In this document: piece after piece, positions 55,857-64,000 of the stretch | Position numbering within the stretch: the stretch's first letter is position 1 | How the letters are laid out: each line of letters begins with the position of its first letter | DNA from: Paracoccaceae bacterium Fryx2 | Lineage (GTDB): Bacteria; Pseudomonadota; Alphaproteobacteria; Rhodobacterales; Rhodobacteraceae | Assembly (NCBI GenBank): GCA_032334235.1 | Contig: JAVSGI010000003.1 | Coordinates: 1,426,001-1,490,000 of the forward strand | Length of the DNA stretch: 64,000 nucleotides | Reading direction: 5' to 3' | Translations under genes and position numbers: made by a program | Notes under the pieces: model-generated | The model's input: the letters and a program-made list of their open reading frames with translations, nothing else | Told to the model about the DNA's origin: nothing | Databases searched by the model: none

Positions 55857-57077
55857 TCAGGCGAACATCTCATGCGCCAGCTCCAGCGCGTCGATCAGCA
55901 CGTCAACCTCTGCCGTGGTGTTGTACACCGCGAAAGACGCGCGGCAGGTGGCGGTTAGCCCCAGATGCGCCATCAAGGGGCCAGCGCAATGCTGGCCCGC
56001 CCGGACGGCCACGCCTTTCTTGTCGAGAATGGTGGAAATGTCATGCGCGTGGGCCGCACCTTCCATCGAGAACGAGAAGATAGGGGCCTTGTCGGGGGTC
56101 GTCCCTTGCACCGTGATCCAGTTCAAGCCGTCAAGACGGGTGCGGGCATAGTCGCGCAGCCGCTGTTCATGCGCCGCGATATTGGCCATGCCCAGCCCCG
56201 TCATATAGTCCAGCGCCACACCCAGACCGATGGTCTGCACGATACCGGGGGTGCCTGCCTCAAACTTCATCGGCGCATCGTTGTAGGTGACGTGATCGCG
56301 CGTCACTTCACGGATCATGTCGCCACCCCCCATGAAGGGGCGCATCTCGGCCATCCGGTCCCGGCGGACATAGATCGCCCCTGATCCCGACGGGCCATAG
56401 AGCTTGTGACCTGTGACTGCGTAGAAATCGCAGCCGAGGTCTTGCACATTGATCGGCATATGGACGGCGGCCTGGCTGCCATCCACCAGCACGGGCACAC
56501 CATGGGCCTGCGCGCCCGCGCAGATCGCGGCAACATCGACGACGGTGCCAAGCACGTTCGAGCAATGTGTGACCGCGATCAGCCTTGTCCGCGGCGTGAT
56601 GGCCGCCAGCACCTTTGCGGGGTCTAATGCGCCGGTGCTGTCCACCTCCACCCACTTGATCACCACGCCCTGCCGTTCGCGCAGAAAATGCCACGGCACG
56701 ATATTGGCGTGATGTTCCATGATGCTGAGGATGATCTCGTCCCCGGCCTTCATGCGCGGCATGGCCCAGCCATAGGCCACCATGTTGATGCCTTCGGTCG
56801 CGCCTGAATTGAAGATGATCTCATCCTCGCTGGCCGCGCCCAGAAAGCGCGCGACGATGCCGCGCACCCGCTCATAGTTGTCAGTCGTCAGATTGGACAG
56901 GTAATGCAAACCCCGATGCACATTGGCATATTCATACGCATAGGTCTGCGCGATCGCATCAATGACGACCTGCGGCTTTTGGGCCGAAGCACCATTGTCC
57001 AGATAAACCAACGGCTTTCCGTTGACCTGACGCGACAGGATCGGGAAATCACCGCGGATTTTCTCAAGATCAAGCAT
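55857..57077 (-). CDS. sufS: Cysteine desulfurase SufS
   Basis: The 406-residue PLP enzyme has the class II desulfurase signatures: NNGAS-type LDNGASAQKP, the PLP lysine in TGHKLYGPSG, and the active cysteine in RAGQHCAGPLM. It takes sulfur from cysteine for Fe-S cluster assembly. The ATG at 57077 matches the usual SufS start (LDLEKIRGDFPILSR); a longer open frame upstream does not look like the family. The other suf genes would lie outside the window or elsewhere. Confidence 0.92.
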   Translation of the reverse strand: MLDLEKIRGDFPILSRQVNGKPLVYLDNGASAQKPQVVIDAIAQTYAYEYANVHRGLHYLSNLTTDNYERVRGIVARFLGAASEDEIIFNSGATEGINMVAYGWAMPRMKAGDEIILSIMEHHANIVPWHFLRERQGVVIKWVEVDSTGALDPAKVLAAITPRTRLIAVTHCSNVLGTVVDVAAICAGAQAHGVPVLVDGSQAAVHMPINVQDLGCDFYAVTGHKLYGPSGSGAIYVRRDRMAEMRPFMGGGDMIREVTRDHVTYNDAPMKFEAGTPGIVQTIGLGVALDYMTGLGMANIAAHEQRLRDYARTRLDGLNWITVQGTTPDKAPIFSFSMEGAAHAHDISTILDKKGVAVRAGQHCAGPLMAHLGLTATCRASFAVYNTTAEVDVLIDALELAHEMFA

Positions 57078-57253
57078 GGCTTGGCGGGCTCCGGGAAACT
57101 GTTTCGGCAGGTGTCGTGTGCGGGCAGACGGTCGCCGCAAGGAAGACATCACGCCCGCTCAGGCAAACCACTTGGGTTGTCCGCGTTTGAAGCCGTAAAG
57201 TAGCTGGCCGGTTGTCTCGGCAGCCACTTTTACACCTTGGCATCGGCCTCGGT

Positions 57254-57898
57254 TCACGCACGCACGCCTTTCGCCAACTGATTGGCAAAGTGGTGGTTGG
57301 TATCGCGGTGATGGGCCTCGTCCGCGCGCACCACAAGTACCACGTCGCGCAAGCGCGCAGTGGCTGGCAGGTTCCAGTATTTCAGGGCGATCTCGGGTGC
57401 GGCCACGTTTTCGACCCGGCCTGCGTCAATCTCTGCCAGATAATGAGTGTAGCTGATCACCGCCTCCTCCTCGAGGTAGCCGACCACGCGGTGCGCTGTC
57501 TTGGGGGCCAGTAGATAGAGAAAGAAGTACAGGTTGTAGAACACCGCCTGCGCCACCATGATCAGACCACGCTCGAAGCGGCTGGGCTGGGCGATCTGGA
57601 TGAATGTCATCAGATGCATGCGCTCGTTATCCGCCTCATCGATCAGTTCCTTAATCCATCCCCGATCGTCGCGAATGTGGCGAATGGCGCTCAGGTGCTG
57701 CAGCAGCCCGCCGACCATGCCCGGAACCGCCGCAACCGTTTCAAGCACAACCGCCCGGTGCCCATAGCGTTTGGCAAAGAATCGGTCTGCGAAGAACCGC
57801 ATCGTCTTGACCACGCGCAGGGCGATGCGGTCTGGGATGCTGTTCGGAACGTGGTGTACGTGCAAGGTCTCAGATTGGAAGTCGTGAGAATGTTTCAT
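57254..57898 (-). CDS. Alternative oxidase (AOX)
   Basis: The 214-residue protein has the four di-iron helices of alternative oxidase: [39 protein letters not shown] and [13 protein letters not shown], which supply the Glu and His ligands. Hydrophobic stretches lie on the membrane-facing side. AOX passes electrons from ubiquinol to oxygen without pumping protons. Bacterial AOX is known from some marine and freshwater alphaproteobacteria. It lies 176 bp from sufS on the same strand. Confidence 0.93.
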   Translation of the reverse strand: MKHSHDFQSETLHVHHVPNSIPDRIALRVVKTMRFFADRFFAKRYGHRAVVLETVAAVPGMVGGLLQHLSAIRHIRDDRGWIKELIDEADNERMHLMTFIQIAQPSRFERGLIMVAQAVFYNLYFFLYLLAPKTAHRVVGYLEEEAVISYTHYLAEIDAGRVENVAAPEIALKYWNLPATARLRDVVLVVRADEAHHRDTNHHFANQLAKGVRA

Positions 57899-58071
57899 TG
57901 ATTTTCATTTAGCCTCCGGTGAACCGAACATAGGTGGCTTTCATCCGCTTTCAGCAACCTGTCCTGTGGCAAAACAGCCAGATCCTCGGGTATTGCTGCG
58001 AAGAAGGACCGCAGCCGTCAGCCCTCCGTGTGATCGCTTGCCGCCTCGCAACCGACAGCTACAAACCCCAA

Positions 58072-58281
58072 ATGGTAAAACGCACCTCTCCATCCGACGC
58101 GCAAAAGATTTCGGTTGCCGCCGATCTTGAAGAGCTTGTTCAGGACAAGCGCGAAGGCTGGCGCGCGTCCGGCGCAAAGGCGCGTCGGCGCCAACGGCGT
58201 TACAAGGCGCTTTTGACGCAGCAATTGATGAAGGTGGGCACTTCCGCTGATGACGATGAGTCGGCGGATGGGGACGACTGA
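58072..58281 (+). CDS. Small charged conserved protein (69 residues)
   Basis: The product begins MVKRTSPSDAQKISV and has a basic helix, REGWRASGAKARRRQRRYKALL, then an acidic tail, DDDESADGDD. No family can be named. It might bind nucleic acid. It starts 173 bp from the divergent AOX gene. Confidence 0.55.
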   Translation: MVKRTSPSDAQKISVAADLEELVQDKREGWRASGAKARRRQRRYKALLTQQLMKVGTSADDDESADGDD

Positions 58282-58355
58282 CGGGCAACCACTCCAAATG
58301 CCGCAGCGCCTGGGGGGCCACGCGACTATCTTTCAGTTAAACAGGAGTTCTGACC

Positions 58356-58751
58356 TTGCCAGCATACAGCCAAATCGAATTGAAGGACCTGAAGATCGCC
58401 GCGCGCATTGGAACTTACGGGCCCGACGACGTTGTGCCCGAGGCGCATCTGCTTGACCTGACCCTGACCATCCCGTCGGACCTCGTCTTGATTGCGCAGG
58501 ATGGGATGACGCATGTCTTCGACTATGACCCCTTGATCCGCCAGATCGATGCCCTGGCGCGCGAGCGCCATTATGAAACGCAAGAGCGGCTTATGACACG
58601 TATCGCCAATGCCTGCGCCGCCTATCCAGAGATCAAGGCGCTGGATATCTGCCTGCGCAAGCGGCCCGTTCTGGCCGGGTCGGGCAGCCTTGGCGTGCGT
58701 CTGATCCTAGATGCCGAGGCATTGTCTGCGCAGCGCCCTGCGGCAGTCTGA
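58356..58751 (+). CDS. folB: Dihydroneopterin aldolase-like protein
   Basis: The 131-residue protein matches FolB/DHNA: IELKDLKIAARIGTYGPDDVVPE at the start and FDYDPLIRQIDALARERHYETQERL in the middle, with a conserved Lys near CLRKRPVL. FolB cleaves dihydroneopterin in folate synthesis or acts on tetrahydropterins. The TTG at 58356 has AGGAG at good spacing. Confidence 0.78.
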   Translation: MPAYSQIELKDLKIAARIGTYGPDDVVPEAHLLDLTLTIPSDLVLIAQDGMTHVFDYDPLIRQIDALARERHYETQERLMTRIANACAAYPEIKALDICLRKRPVLAGSGSLGVRLILDAEALSAQRPAAV

Positions 58752-58794
58752 TCGGCCCATTGCCTGCACCGCATGGTGCCTTGCATCCGCGACG

Positions 58795-59352
58795 TCAGGG
58801 TACAAGCCAAATTCCCGCCCAGCCCGCATGGCGATCAAACCGGGCGCGGCGATGGTGTGGGCCCAGATGCAAGGCATCAATCGTTTGCACCGTCAGCCGC
58901 AGAATGGCGAAACTAGCCGGGTCACGCTGCCTTGCGTAATCAAGCGCCTCTGCGATCGGTCGACCCGGTGCGGGCTGGCAGCCGTAGGACTGGCGCGACG
59001 CGTCCGGAAGCCGGGCCCATACCACCGCCGCATCCGGGCCGGTCAGGATGGTGGCCGTGGCCTCCAACCGCATCTGCAGGCGCGCGGCCGCGTCCCACAC
59101 ATGCAGCGCGGCAAAGGGAGTACGGCGCAACCCCGCAACCTTGGCTGAATGCAGGTCGGTGTGAATGTCCAGCATTCCTGTGCCTTTGTCCGCAGCGCGC
59201 AGAACCACCGTTCTGGCCTGCGGCATGCCATCAGGCGTGACCGTGGCCAAGGTGGGGTGGCGGGTTGGGGCGCGCCGGTCGCGCACACCGCGCACAAGCC
59301 GTGCCCAAACCTGCGCGTGGAGGTCGGACAGATCAGCCGCCCATGGGTGCAA
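58795..59352 (-). CDS. Pyridoxamine 5'-phosphate oxidase-family flavin protein
   Basis: The 185-residue product has the split-barrel FMN-binding pattern: HPTLATVTPDGMPQARTVVLR, HTDLHSAKVAGLRRTPFAALHVWD and later PGRPIAEALDYAR. Members include PNPOx and other flavin or F420 proteins; the substrate is unclear. The start is a TTG nine bases after the stop of the upstream gene, as an in-frame stop blocks any ATG further upstream. Confidence 0.75.
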   Translation of the reverse strand: MHPWAADLSDLHAQVWARLVRGVRDRRAPTRHPTLATVTPDGMPQARTVVLRAADKGTGMLDIHTDLHSAKVAGLRRTPFAALHVWDAAARLQMRLEATATILTGPDAAVVWARLPDASRQSYGCQPAPGRPIAEALDYARQRDPASFAILRLTVQTIDALHLGPHHRRARFDRHAGWAGIWLVP

Positions 59353-59360
59353 CTACGAAT

Positions 59361-59573
59361 TCATTTATACACCTCGCGCCGGTCAGAGAATGCCCGAACC
59401 CGCCTGCGCCATGCGCGGTAGCTGCTGCTTTTCAGATTCTGCCGCATCAGCGTTTTCACCGCGTCCGGACCAAGCCCATGCAGGTTTCGGATCGCATCAA
59501 AACTATCGTGATCGCTTAAAGCCATCTCGATGATTTCACCAAGGGTTGCCGGGTCGAGCATGGAGTGTTTCAT
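59361..59573 (-). CDS. TIGR03643/DUF2805-type small protein
   Basis: The 70-residue protein has the family core: LGEIIEMALSDHDSFDAIRNLHGLGPDAVKTLMRQNLKSSSYRAWRRRV, a helix-turn-helix-like fold. The role is unknown. In this bacterial group it is often near photolyase-type genes. The start at 59573 is used; a later ATG at 59561 is possible. Confidence 0.78.
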   Translation of the reverse strand: MKHSMLDPATLGEIIEMALSDHDSFDAIRNLHGLGPDAVKTLMRQNLKSSSYRAWRRRVRAFSDRREVYK

Positions 59574-59773
59574 AATGCCCGAAGTGCCTCGGTGGTGTTG
59601 CAAGTCAAGGTATCACTGTGGCGCTGCAGACAAACGTTTTGGTGGCAACGCGCTAGGTTGCCATTGAAATGCATTGGTTTCGTTCTCTCCAACCGATTGT
59701 GGTCGCAGCATTGGATGGGCGTTACATATGTTGGCCGGAGAGGACGAAAACAGCGTGTCAGCGGGAAGATCAG

Positions 59774-60112
59774 ATGCAACATGATTTCGATTTTCGACAA
59801 ATGCTCCCAGACAATCCGGTTACGCGCTACATTCATTTAACGCGAACGGTCATGCCCAAACTCGCGCTTGGCGAAAAGCGTTACTGGCCCGTCCGGAACG
59901 ACCATTGCTTTCAACGAATTGTACTGGATACGATCTGCGGAGGGGTCTGGTACGAACATATCGCCCGGCCTGCGCACAAGCACCTAAGTCAATCACAAGC
60001 GTTGGCTGCGGTTCAACTTTGCGAACAGATCATCGCAGACGAGATTGACCTTGCGTTGCTGAACCAAAAATCTCTTGCGTGGCGCGGCAAGCTGAGGCTG
60101 CCCCATTCATGA
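59774..60112 (+). CDS. Conserved protein of photo-/redox-linked neighbourhoods (112 residues)
   Basis: The product contains TRYIHLTRTVMPKLA, YWPVRNDHCFQRIVLD and GGVWYEHIARPAHKHLSQSQALAAV. Similar proteins occur widely in this bacterial group and are sometimes labelled acetyltransferases, but no GNAT motif is seen. The ATG at 59774 is preferred because the longer frame begins in unlike sequence. The 3' end overlaps the read-through tail of the opposite EamA remnant. Confidence 0.6.
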   Translation: MQHDFDFRQMLPDNPVTRYIHLTRTVMPKLALGEKRYWPVRNDHCFQRIVLDTICGGVWYEHIARPAHKHLSQSQALAAVQLCEQIIADEIDLALLNQKSLAWRGKLRLPHS

Positions 60113-60801
60113 CGTGCGTCCTGCAACAGCCTCGACCAGAGGCAGCAATCAAGATTCATCTCGGTGTATGGCGCGTTCTTTGAAACGTGCAGATGTCCGG
60201 CATCCGCCTTTGTCGGCCACACTTCGAGCAGCCCGCACAGAATAACCAATCCGCCGCCGATCATCTCACGCACAGACAGCGTTTCCCCGGCAAAGATCGC
60301 GGCGGTCAGGGCGCCAAAAATCACCTCGAGCATCAGAAAAATACCGACCCGTGCCGGATCGAGCCGAAGGGTTGCCCACATCAGGGCGGCAATCGACAGC
60401 CCCCACCACACCCCGCCTGCAGCGAGGACAGTGATCCCGATGCAGACCGCGTCGGTTGCGGCGTTTGTGGGCAGGGACTCTAGGAACGGAGCAAAGGCGA
60501 GGGACGTCAGCGTCGCGCCCAAGGCAAACACGACCGCCGCAGGCAGCGGCGGTACGCGGGACTTCAGGCGCATTCCTGCGGTCGCGCCCGCCCAGACCAG
60601 CCGCCCGATAAAGGCCATCCATTCGCCCAGACTGCGCGGAACCGGCAAGCCCCCCTCGCCACCCGGCATGATGAACAATCCGGCAAGCCCCACACTAATC
60701 GCGATCAGGCGCAGCTTGGGAACCTGCCAGCGCAGGACGAATTTAACGATTAACACGCTCCAGACCGAACCGAAGAACCACAAAAGGACGACATGCGCCA
60801 C
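60013..60801 (-). pseudogene. EamA/DMT transporter, N-terminally decayed
   Basis: The frame encodes about seven hydrophobic helices of an EamA-type permease (LIAISVGLAGLFIMPGGEGG, FALGATLTSLAFAP, RVGIFLMLEVIFGALTAAIFAGE, MIGGGLVILCGLLEVWP). The usual first helices are missing. Upstream, another frame shows QAIATAVGPASVILAVAMAFAVLT, which looks like the lost part separated by a frameshift near 60803 and a stop. The natural end is probably near 60190; beyond it the frame reads into the opposite gene. Confidence 0.65.
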
Positions 60802-61189
60802 AGGTCAGAACGGCAAATGCCATAGCCACGGCCAAGATCACGCTTGCAGGCCCGACCGCCGTCGCGATTGCCTGCGCAAACGTCAGACAGTGCCATCACC
60901 CCGGATCAATGACATGCGCAATCTGGGTGATTGCTGCGCGCCTGCGTACTGTAATAGCGGATGGCGCGGCTTTTATGTCGCGGCCTTGTCCACATTGTCC
61001 GGCACGCTGGTGATGCCGACCCATTACACCGGAAAGGTTCGTTAAACGCAAAATGCCTCCACTTTTTGCAGAAAATCCAGTGCAGCCCGACAGGGACAAT
61101 CGCCGTGCGCTGCGGGTAAGGTAAGATATCATCGAAAAAGGAAGCAGTAGGCGCACCTCTAACATCCAACCGATGGAAATTGGCAGCTT
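60802..61189. other. Decayed stretch between EamA remnant and phosphatase remnant
   Basis: Apart from the frameshifted EamA N-terminal piece near 60803-60880, no gene is supported. Short frames on both strands lack family features. The stretch reads as erosion after past deletions. Confidence 0.5.
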
Positions 61190-61552
61190 TGATCTGGCGC
61201 GCGGAATATCGGCATGACCCTTTGCCCCGGCGGGCAGGAGCCTATGGCAATTGGCAGACCCTCACACCACGATCTGGCCGTCGACTTGCAGCACCTGCGG
61301 CAGTGGAAAGCCGATATCATGATCTCGTTGACCGAGCCCGATGTGATGGCCCGCCTGAATGTGGCGGATAGCCACGGTCTGCCTTTGTGGCAGATGGGCC
61401 TGCTTGCGATTTTCTGCTACTCCTTCGGGACGCAAACGTGGCCCGATACCTGCGCGGGCGACGTGTCTTTGAACAATCGCTCCATCGCCTGTCATAGCCA
61501 TATGTCGCAGCATGCCCTGCCGCCCTTTACTTTCGCAAATTGGGCGTTTTAG
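61190..61552 (+). pseudogene. Protein-tyrosine-phosphatase-like remnant
   Basis: The frame includes IGMTLCPGGQEPM, HHDLAVDLQHLRQWKADIMISL and LNVADSHGLPLWQMG, which follow the N-terminal half of small dual-specificity or tyrosine phosphatases (the L-x-P-C-P-G, D-L-x-x-W and L-V-x-L elements). The C-terminal half with the catalytic CxxxxxR loop is absent; the sequence after about 61400 is unrelated. Confidence 0.5.
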
Positions 61553-61608
61553 CTGGCAAAGGCGACCGTGCAATCTTTCCACGGCCACGCAACAGAAAAG
61601 AGACCTGC

Positions 61609-63477
61609 ATGACCAACCCGAACATTGTTCTGATCGATCGCCATCCGGGCCGCTCTACCCAGACCATCGGCCTCGCGCGCGAAATCGGCACCGACCCGGC
61701 GCTGATCCACGAACCTTCTGTTGGCGTGGTTGGCACCAAAGGCGACAGTCAGTGCTATCTTGGCGTCATGGCCAAGGTCGAGGCAATTCACCGTGCCCTC
61801 AAGGACCGCATCGGCACCCGGCCGGGGCAGTTGAAGTTGCGCCTTGTGCAGCCTGAATACACGATTGCGACCTCGGACGGCATCCGCAATGGCACGCCGG
61901 AGATGCGCTATTCGCTGATCGGGCGCGAGGTGACGCAAGATGCCTTGTGCGAACACTTCAGTGCAACCGGTCTGGCCGGTACGATTGCTGTCGTTGCTTG
62001 TGACAAACCGCCTGTCGGCACACTCGCGGCCATGCTGGAGCATAACCTGCCGTCCATCATCATGTCGGATGGTCCGATCCACCCCGGAACCGACCCCAAG
62101 ACCGGCGAAAAGCTGGACATCGTCAGCGCCTTTCAGGTCGCCGGGCACCCGGACGCCGAATACCGCGAGCACATCGCCTTTCATGCCTGCCCGGGCATCG
62201 GCAGTTGCGGCGGCATGTTCACCTACAACACCATGCAAACGTTCATCGGCGTGCTGGGGATGCAGCCGTTGCACATGGTTGCACCGCCGTCGGACGATCC
62301 GCGCCGTCTGAACGAGTTCCCCGCGGAATTGGTCACGCTGCTTGCGCAGATGATCGAAAATGACCTCAAACCCCGCGATATCGTCATGCGCGACAGCCTG
62401 CGAAACGCCACGATTGTCGCCATGGCCATCGGCGGCTCTACCAATGCGATGTTGCACGCGCCCGAGATCGCCCGTGCTGCAGGCTTTGCCGATTTCTGGA
62501 AAGAGATCATCACGCCACAAGAGTTCAATCACCTTTCAGAGCATGTCGTGCCGGTGCTTACCAACGCGCGGCCCTACGGGCAGTATTCCATGGTCGATAT
62601 CGACCGGGCGGGCGGTGTGCAGGTCATCGTGCGCGAATTGCTCGACGCGGGTCTGCTCAACGGCGATGTGCTGACCTGCACCGGAGAGACGCTGGCCGAA
62701 CAGGTGGCGCGCCTTTGCGCGAAGCCTGCCGATGGCAAGGTCATCTATTCCGTCGAGACGCCTTACAAACCGACCGGCGGTCTGCGCATGCTTGGCGGCA
62801 ACCTTTCGCCAGAGTTTTCGGCCATCCTGAAGCTTGCAGGCGTCGAAGGCGGGCTTGAAAACAACCTGTTTCGCGGCCGTGCGCGCGTGTTCGATGGTCA
62901 GCAGGCACTGATAGATATGCTGGATAAGGCGCCAGACACTTTCGAGAACAATGACATGATCGTCGTGCGTTACGAGGGGCCCAGCGGCGCACCGGGCATG
63001 CCGGAAATGCTTGACCCCACCGCGCGCATCACCACCCTGTGCCGCGAGCGCGGCATCGTCATCGCCCTGATGACCGACGCGCGCTTTTCTGGTGGCTCGA
63101 TCGGCCTTGTGATCGGCCATGTCGGGCCGGAGGCGGCGCTTGGCGGCCCTATTGCGTTTGTCGAGAATGGCGACGAGATTGTGGTGGATCTGAACACCAA
63201 CGAAATCAACTGCACGGCTCTTGATGATGCCGACGTTCTTGCGGCCCGCACGGTGGCCTGGGTCCAGCAGGTCGCAGACAACGGCGGCTTCCACCCAAGC
63301 GCAGGCCTTGCCGATACGCGTCTTTTGCAACGCGCGCGGCACATGGCCGTTCCGGCAAGGCGTGGCGCGGGTCTGCACCCTAACCGTGAAGTCTGGGTGC
63401 GCAGCCCGCGAGAGGCGACCCCCTCAGGCTTTGCACCGCGTAACAAATTCCGTCCTGGGACCGGAAAGGGGTCTTGA
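61609..63477 (+). CDS. IlvD/Edd-family dehydratase
   Basis: The 622-residue protein matches the IlvD/Edd family of Fe-S dehydratases. The cluster cysteines are probably those in KGDSQCYLG, VVACDKPP and GSCGGMFTYN; the C-terminal half has DARFSGGSIGLVIGHVGPEA. The family includes dihydroxy-acid dehydratase and several sugar-acid dehydratases. The sequence is not a standard IlvD in its N-terminus, so a sugar-acid dehydratase is equally likely. A divergent-class LysR gene ends 75 bp downstream on the opposite strand. Confidence 0.82.
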   Translation: MTNPNIVLIDRHPGRSTQTIGLAREIGTDPALIHEPSVGVVGTKGDSQCYLGVMAKVEAIHRALKDRIGTRPGQLKLRLVQPEYTIATSDGIRNGTPEMRYSLIGREVTQDALCEHFSATGLAGTIAVVACDKPPVGTLAAMLEHNLPSIIMSDGPIHPGTDPKTGEKLDIVSAFQVAGHPDAEYREHIAFHACPGIGSCGGMFTYNTMQTFIGVLGMQPLHMVAPPSDDPRRLNEFPAELVTLLAQMIENDLKPRDIVMRDSLRNATIVAMAIGGSTNAMLHAPEIARAAGFADFWKEIITPQEFNHLSEHVVPVLTNARPYGQYSMVDIDRAGGVQVIVRELLDAGLLNGDVLTCTGETLAEQVARLCAKPADGKVIYSVETPYKPTGGLRMLGGNLSPEFSAILKLAGVEGGLENNLFRGRARVFDGQQALIDMLDKAPDTFENNDMIVVRYEGPSGAPGMPEMLDPTARITTLCRERGIVIALMTDARFSGGSIGLVIGHVGPEAALGGPIAFVENGDEIVVDLNTNEINCTALDDADVLAARTVAWVQQVADNGGFHPSAGLADTRLLQRARHMAVPARRGAGLHPNREVWVRSPREATPSGFAPRNKFRPGTGKGS

Positions 63478-63551
63478 TCCGTGACACCCCTTGGCGCGCA
63501 TTCAGATCAGGAGGCCAATGAACCTGTCATCGCGGGTGCAGCGTCTTTGTT

Positions 63552-64000
63552 CTATCCAAAGCGACCCTGCGTCAGCACCTCGGACAAAAGCGGGTTGGGA
63601 AAGCGACGCGCTGCGGTTACGGCTTGAAATGTCTCGGTGACATCGTCAAGCCGTGCCGCCTCAACCAGCAGACCTGCCGCCAGTTCGTCTTGCACCACGA
63701 TTGGCGGGATGACCGCGAGCCCCGCATTTTCGCGGGCAAGCAAGCGCAGCATCGCCATGTCTTCGACCTCGGCGGCAATCATTGGTACGATGCCCAGACG
63801 GTTGGTAAGGGCGTCGAACGCCGCACGCAGCGCCGTCTCGGGCGGAGGCAGGATCAACGGTTCCTGCAACAACAATTCCTGCATCGTCCGGGGGACTTGG
63901 CCAAGGCGTGCAGACGTTCCGATCAGACTGACGCGCTGTTCAGCCAGCCGGTGCACCAGCCACGGCGTTGTCGCGTCGCGCGGCGGGGCAAGATTGGTCA
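63552..64000 (-). CDS. LysR-type regulator, NhaR-like (C-terminal part)
   Basis: The visible 149 residues are the effector-binding domain of a LysR-type regulator: PWLVHRLAEQRVSLIGT, EPLILPPPETALRAAFDAL, AEVEDMAMLRLLARENAGLAVIPPIVV. The last stretch is highly characteristic of NhaR, the activator of Na+/H+ antiporter genes. The helix-turn-helix and the start lie beyond the window. It converges on the dehydratase gene. Confidence 0.8.
   Translation of the reverse strand, partial: TNLAPPRDATTPWLVHRLAEQRVSLIGTSARLGQVPRTMQELLLQEPLILPPPETALRAAFDALTNRLGIVPMIAAEVEDMAMLRLLARENAGLAVIPPIVVQDELAAGLLVEAARLDDVTETFQAVTAARRFPNPLLSEVLTQGRFG

Noticed and set aside
60164-61045. 293-codon plus-strand frame
   Set aside because: It is antisense to the EamA remnant, low in family features and rich in Pro/Arg/Thr as expected of shadow frames.
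1-64000. CRISPR array
   Set aside because: No regularly spaced repeat-spacer pattern was seen. The only short periodic repeats are the iteron-like sets inside the two initiator genes.

Overview
The window looks like a high-GC alphaproteobacterium of the Rhodobacteraceae (Roseobacter/Rhodobacter type). The evidence is codon and base use, frequent GTG and TTG starts, ATGA/GTGA gene overlaps, a 406-residue SufS, and family content typical of that group (DUF6362, TIGR03643/DUF2805, short ABC1 kinase beside a photolyase-like flavoprotein). This is a call from protein resemblance, not from a marker gene.

Layout. 1-15.3 kb is chromosomal or accessory DNA. It holds a CsoR-type regulator with a truncated MFS exporter, a HupE-type metal permease cluster, and an ArsR-rhodanese regulator diverging from a coupled sterol desaturase/MFS/DsrE/rhodanese/MerC-like/nucleoside phosphorylase operon. 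A HipBA toxin-antitoxin pair with two palindromic operators follows, then a GmrSD-like DUF262/HNH gene. 15.5 kb carries the 3' half of a tRNA-Met, probably the scar (att site) of an integrated island. 17-34.3 kb is a defence locus read leftward: a nuclease-methylase fusion (HsdM with an HsdR_N domain), hsdS, and a 1,406-residue Hsp90/sacsin-like ATPase with a C-terminal DUF3883 domain. 34.5-40.8 kb is an integrase and replication module. It has two paralogous replication initiators of phage lambda O design, each with direct repeats (putative iterons) inside its own coding sequence. 41.4-48 kb is a tightly coupled operon built around a photolyase-like flavoprotein, with ABC1 kinase, FAD oxidoreductase and methyltransferases. 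48-49.2 kb is a haem-c/HAMP membrane sensor. 52-64 kb carries housekeeping and respiratory genes: sufS, alternative oxidase, a FolB-like aldolase, a PPOX protein, an IlvD/Edd dehydratase and a LysR regulator, with a decayed stretch at 60-61.6 kb.

The dominant event is a very recent transposition burst. Ten insertion sequences of three kinds are present: four of one IS21-type element (2,578 bp, one cut by the window edge), two of a second IS21-type element (about 2,587 bp), and four of an IS5-family element (1,310 bp). Nine are complete, and each has a readable target duplication of 4-8 bp. Removing the IS and one duplication restores an open frame exactly in six genes: DUF262/HNH, ATPase, hsdS, hsdM, a small membrane protein and an SDR. 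A seventh gene, the MFS exporter at the left edge, is truncated by the partial copy. Every restriction-type gene in the window is interrupted, so the defence functions are probably off in this strain although their sequence is still fully reconstructable.

How the pieces work together: the nuclease-methylase, specificity subunit and GHKL ATPase read as one defence operon without a separate HsdR motor. The integrase, excisionase-like protein and O-like initiators read as the maintenance module of the element that may have brought it in. The sulfur-relay genes (ArsR-rhodanese, DsrE, rhodanese) form a sensor-effector unit around one shared operator.
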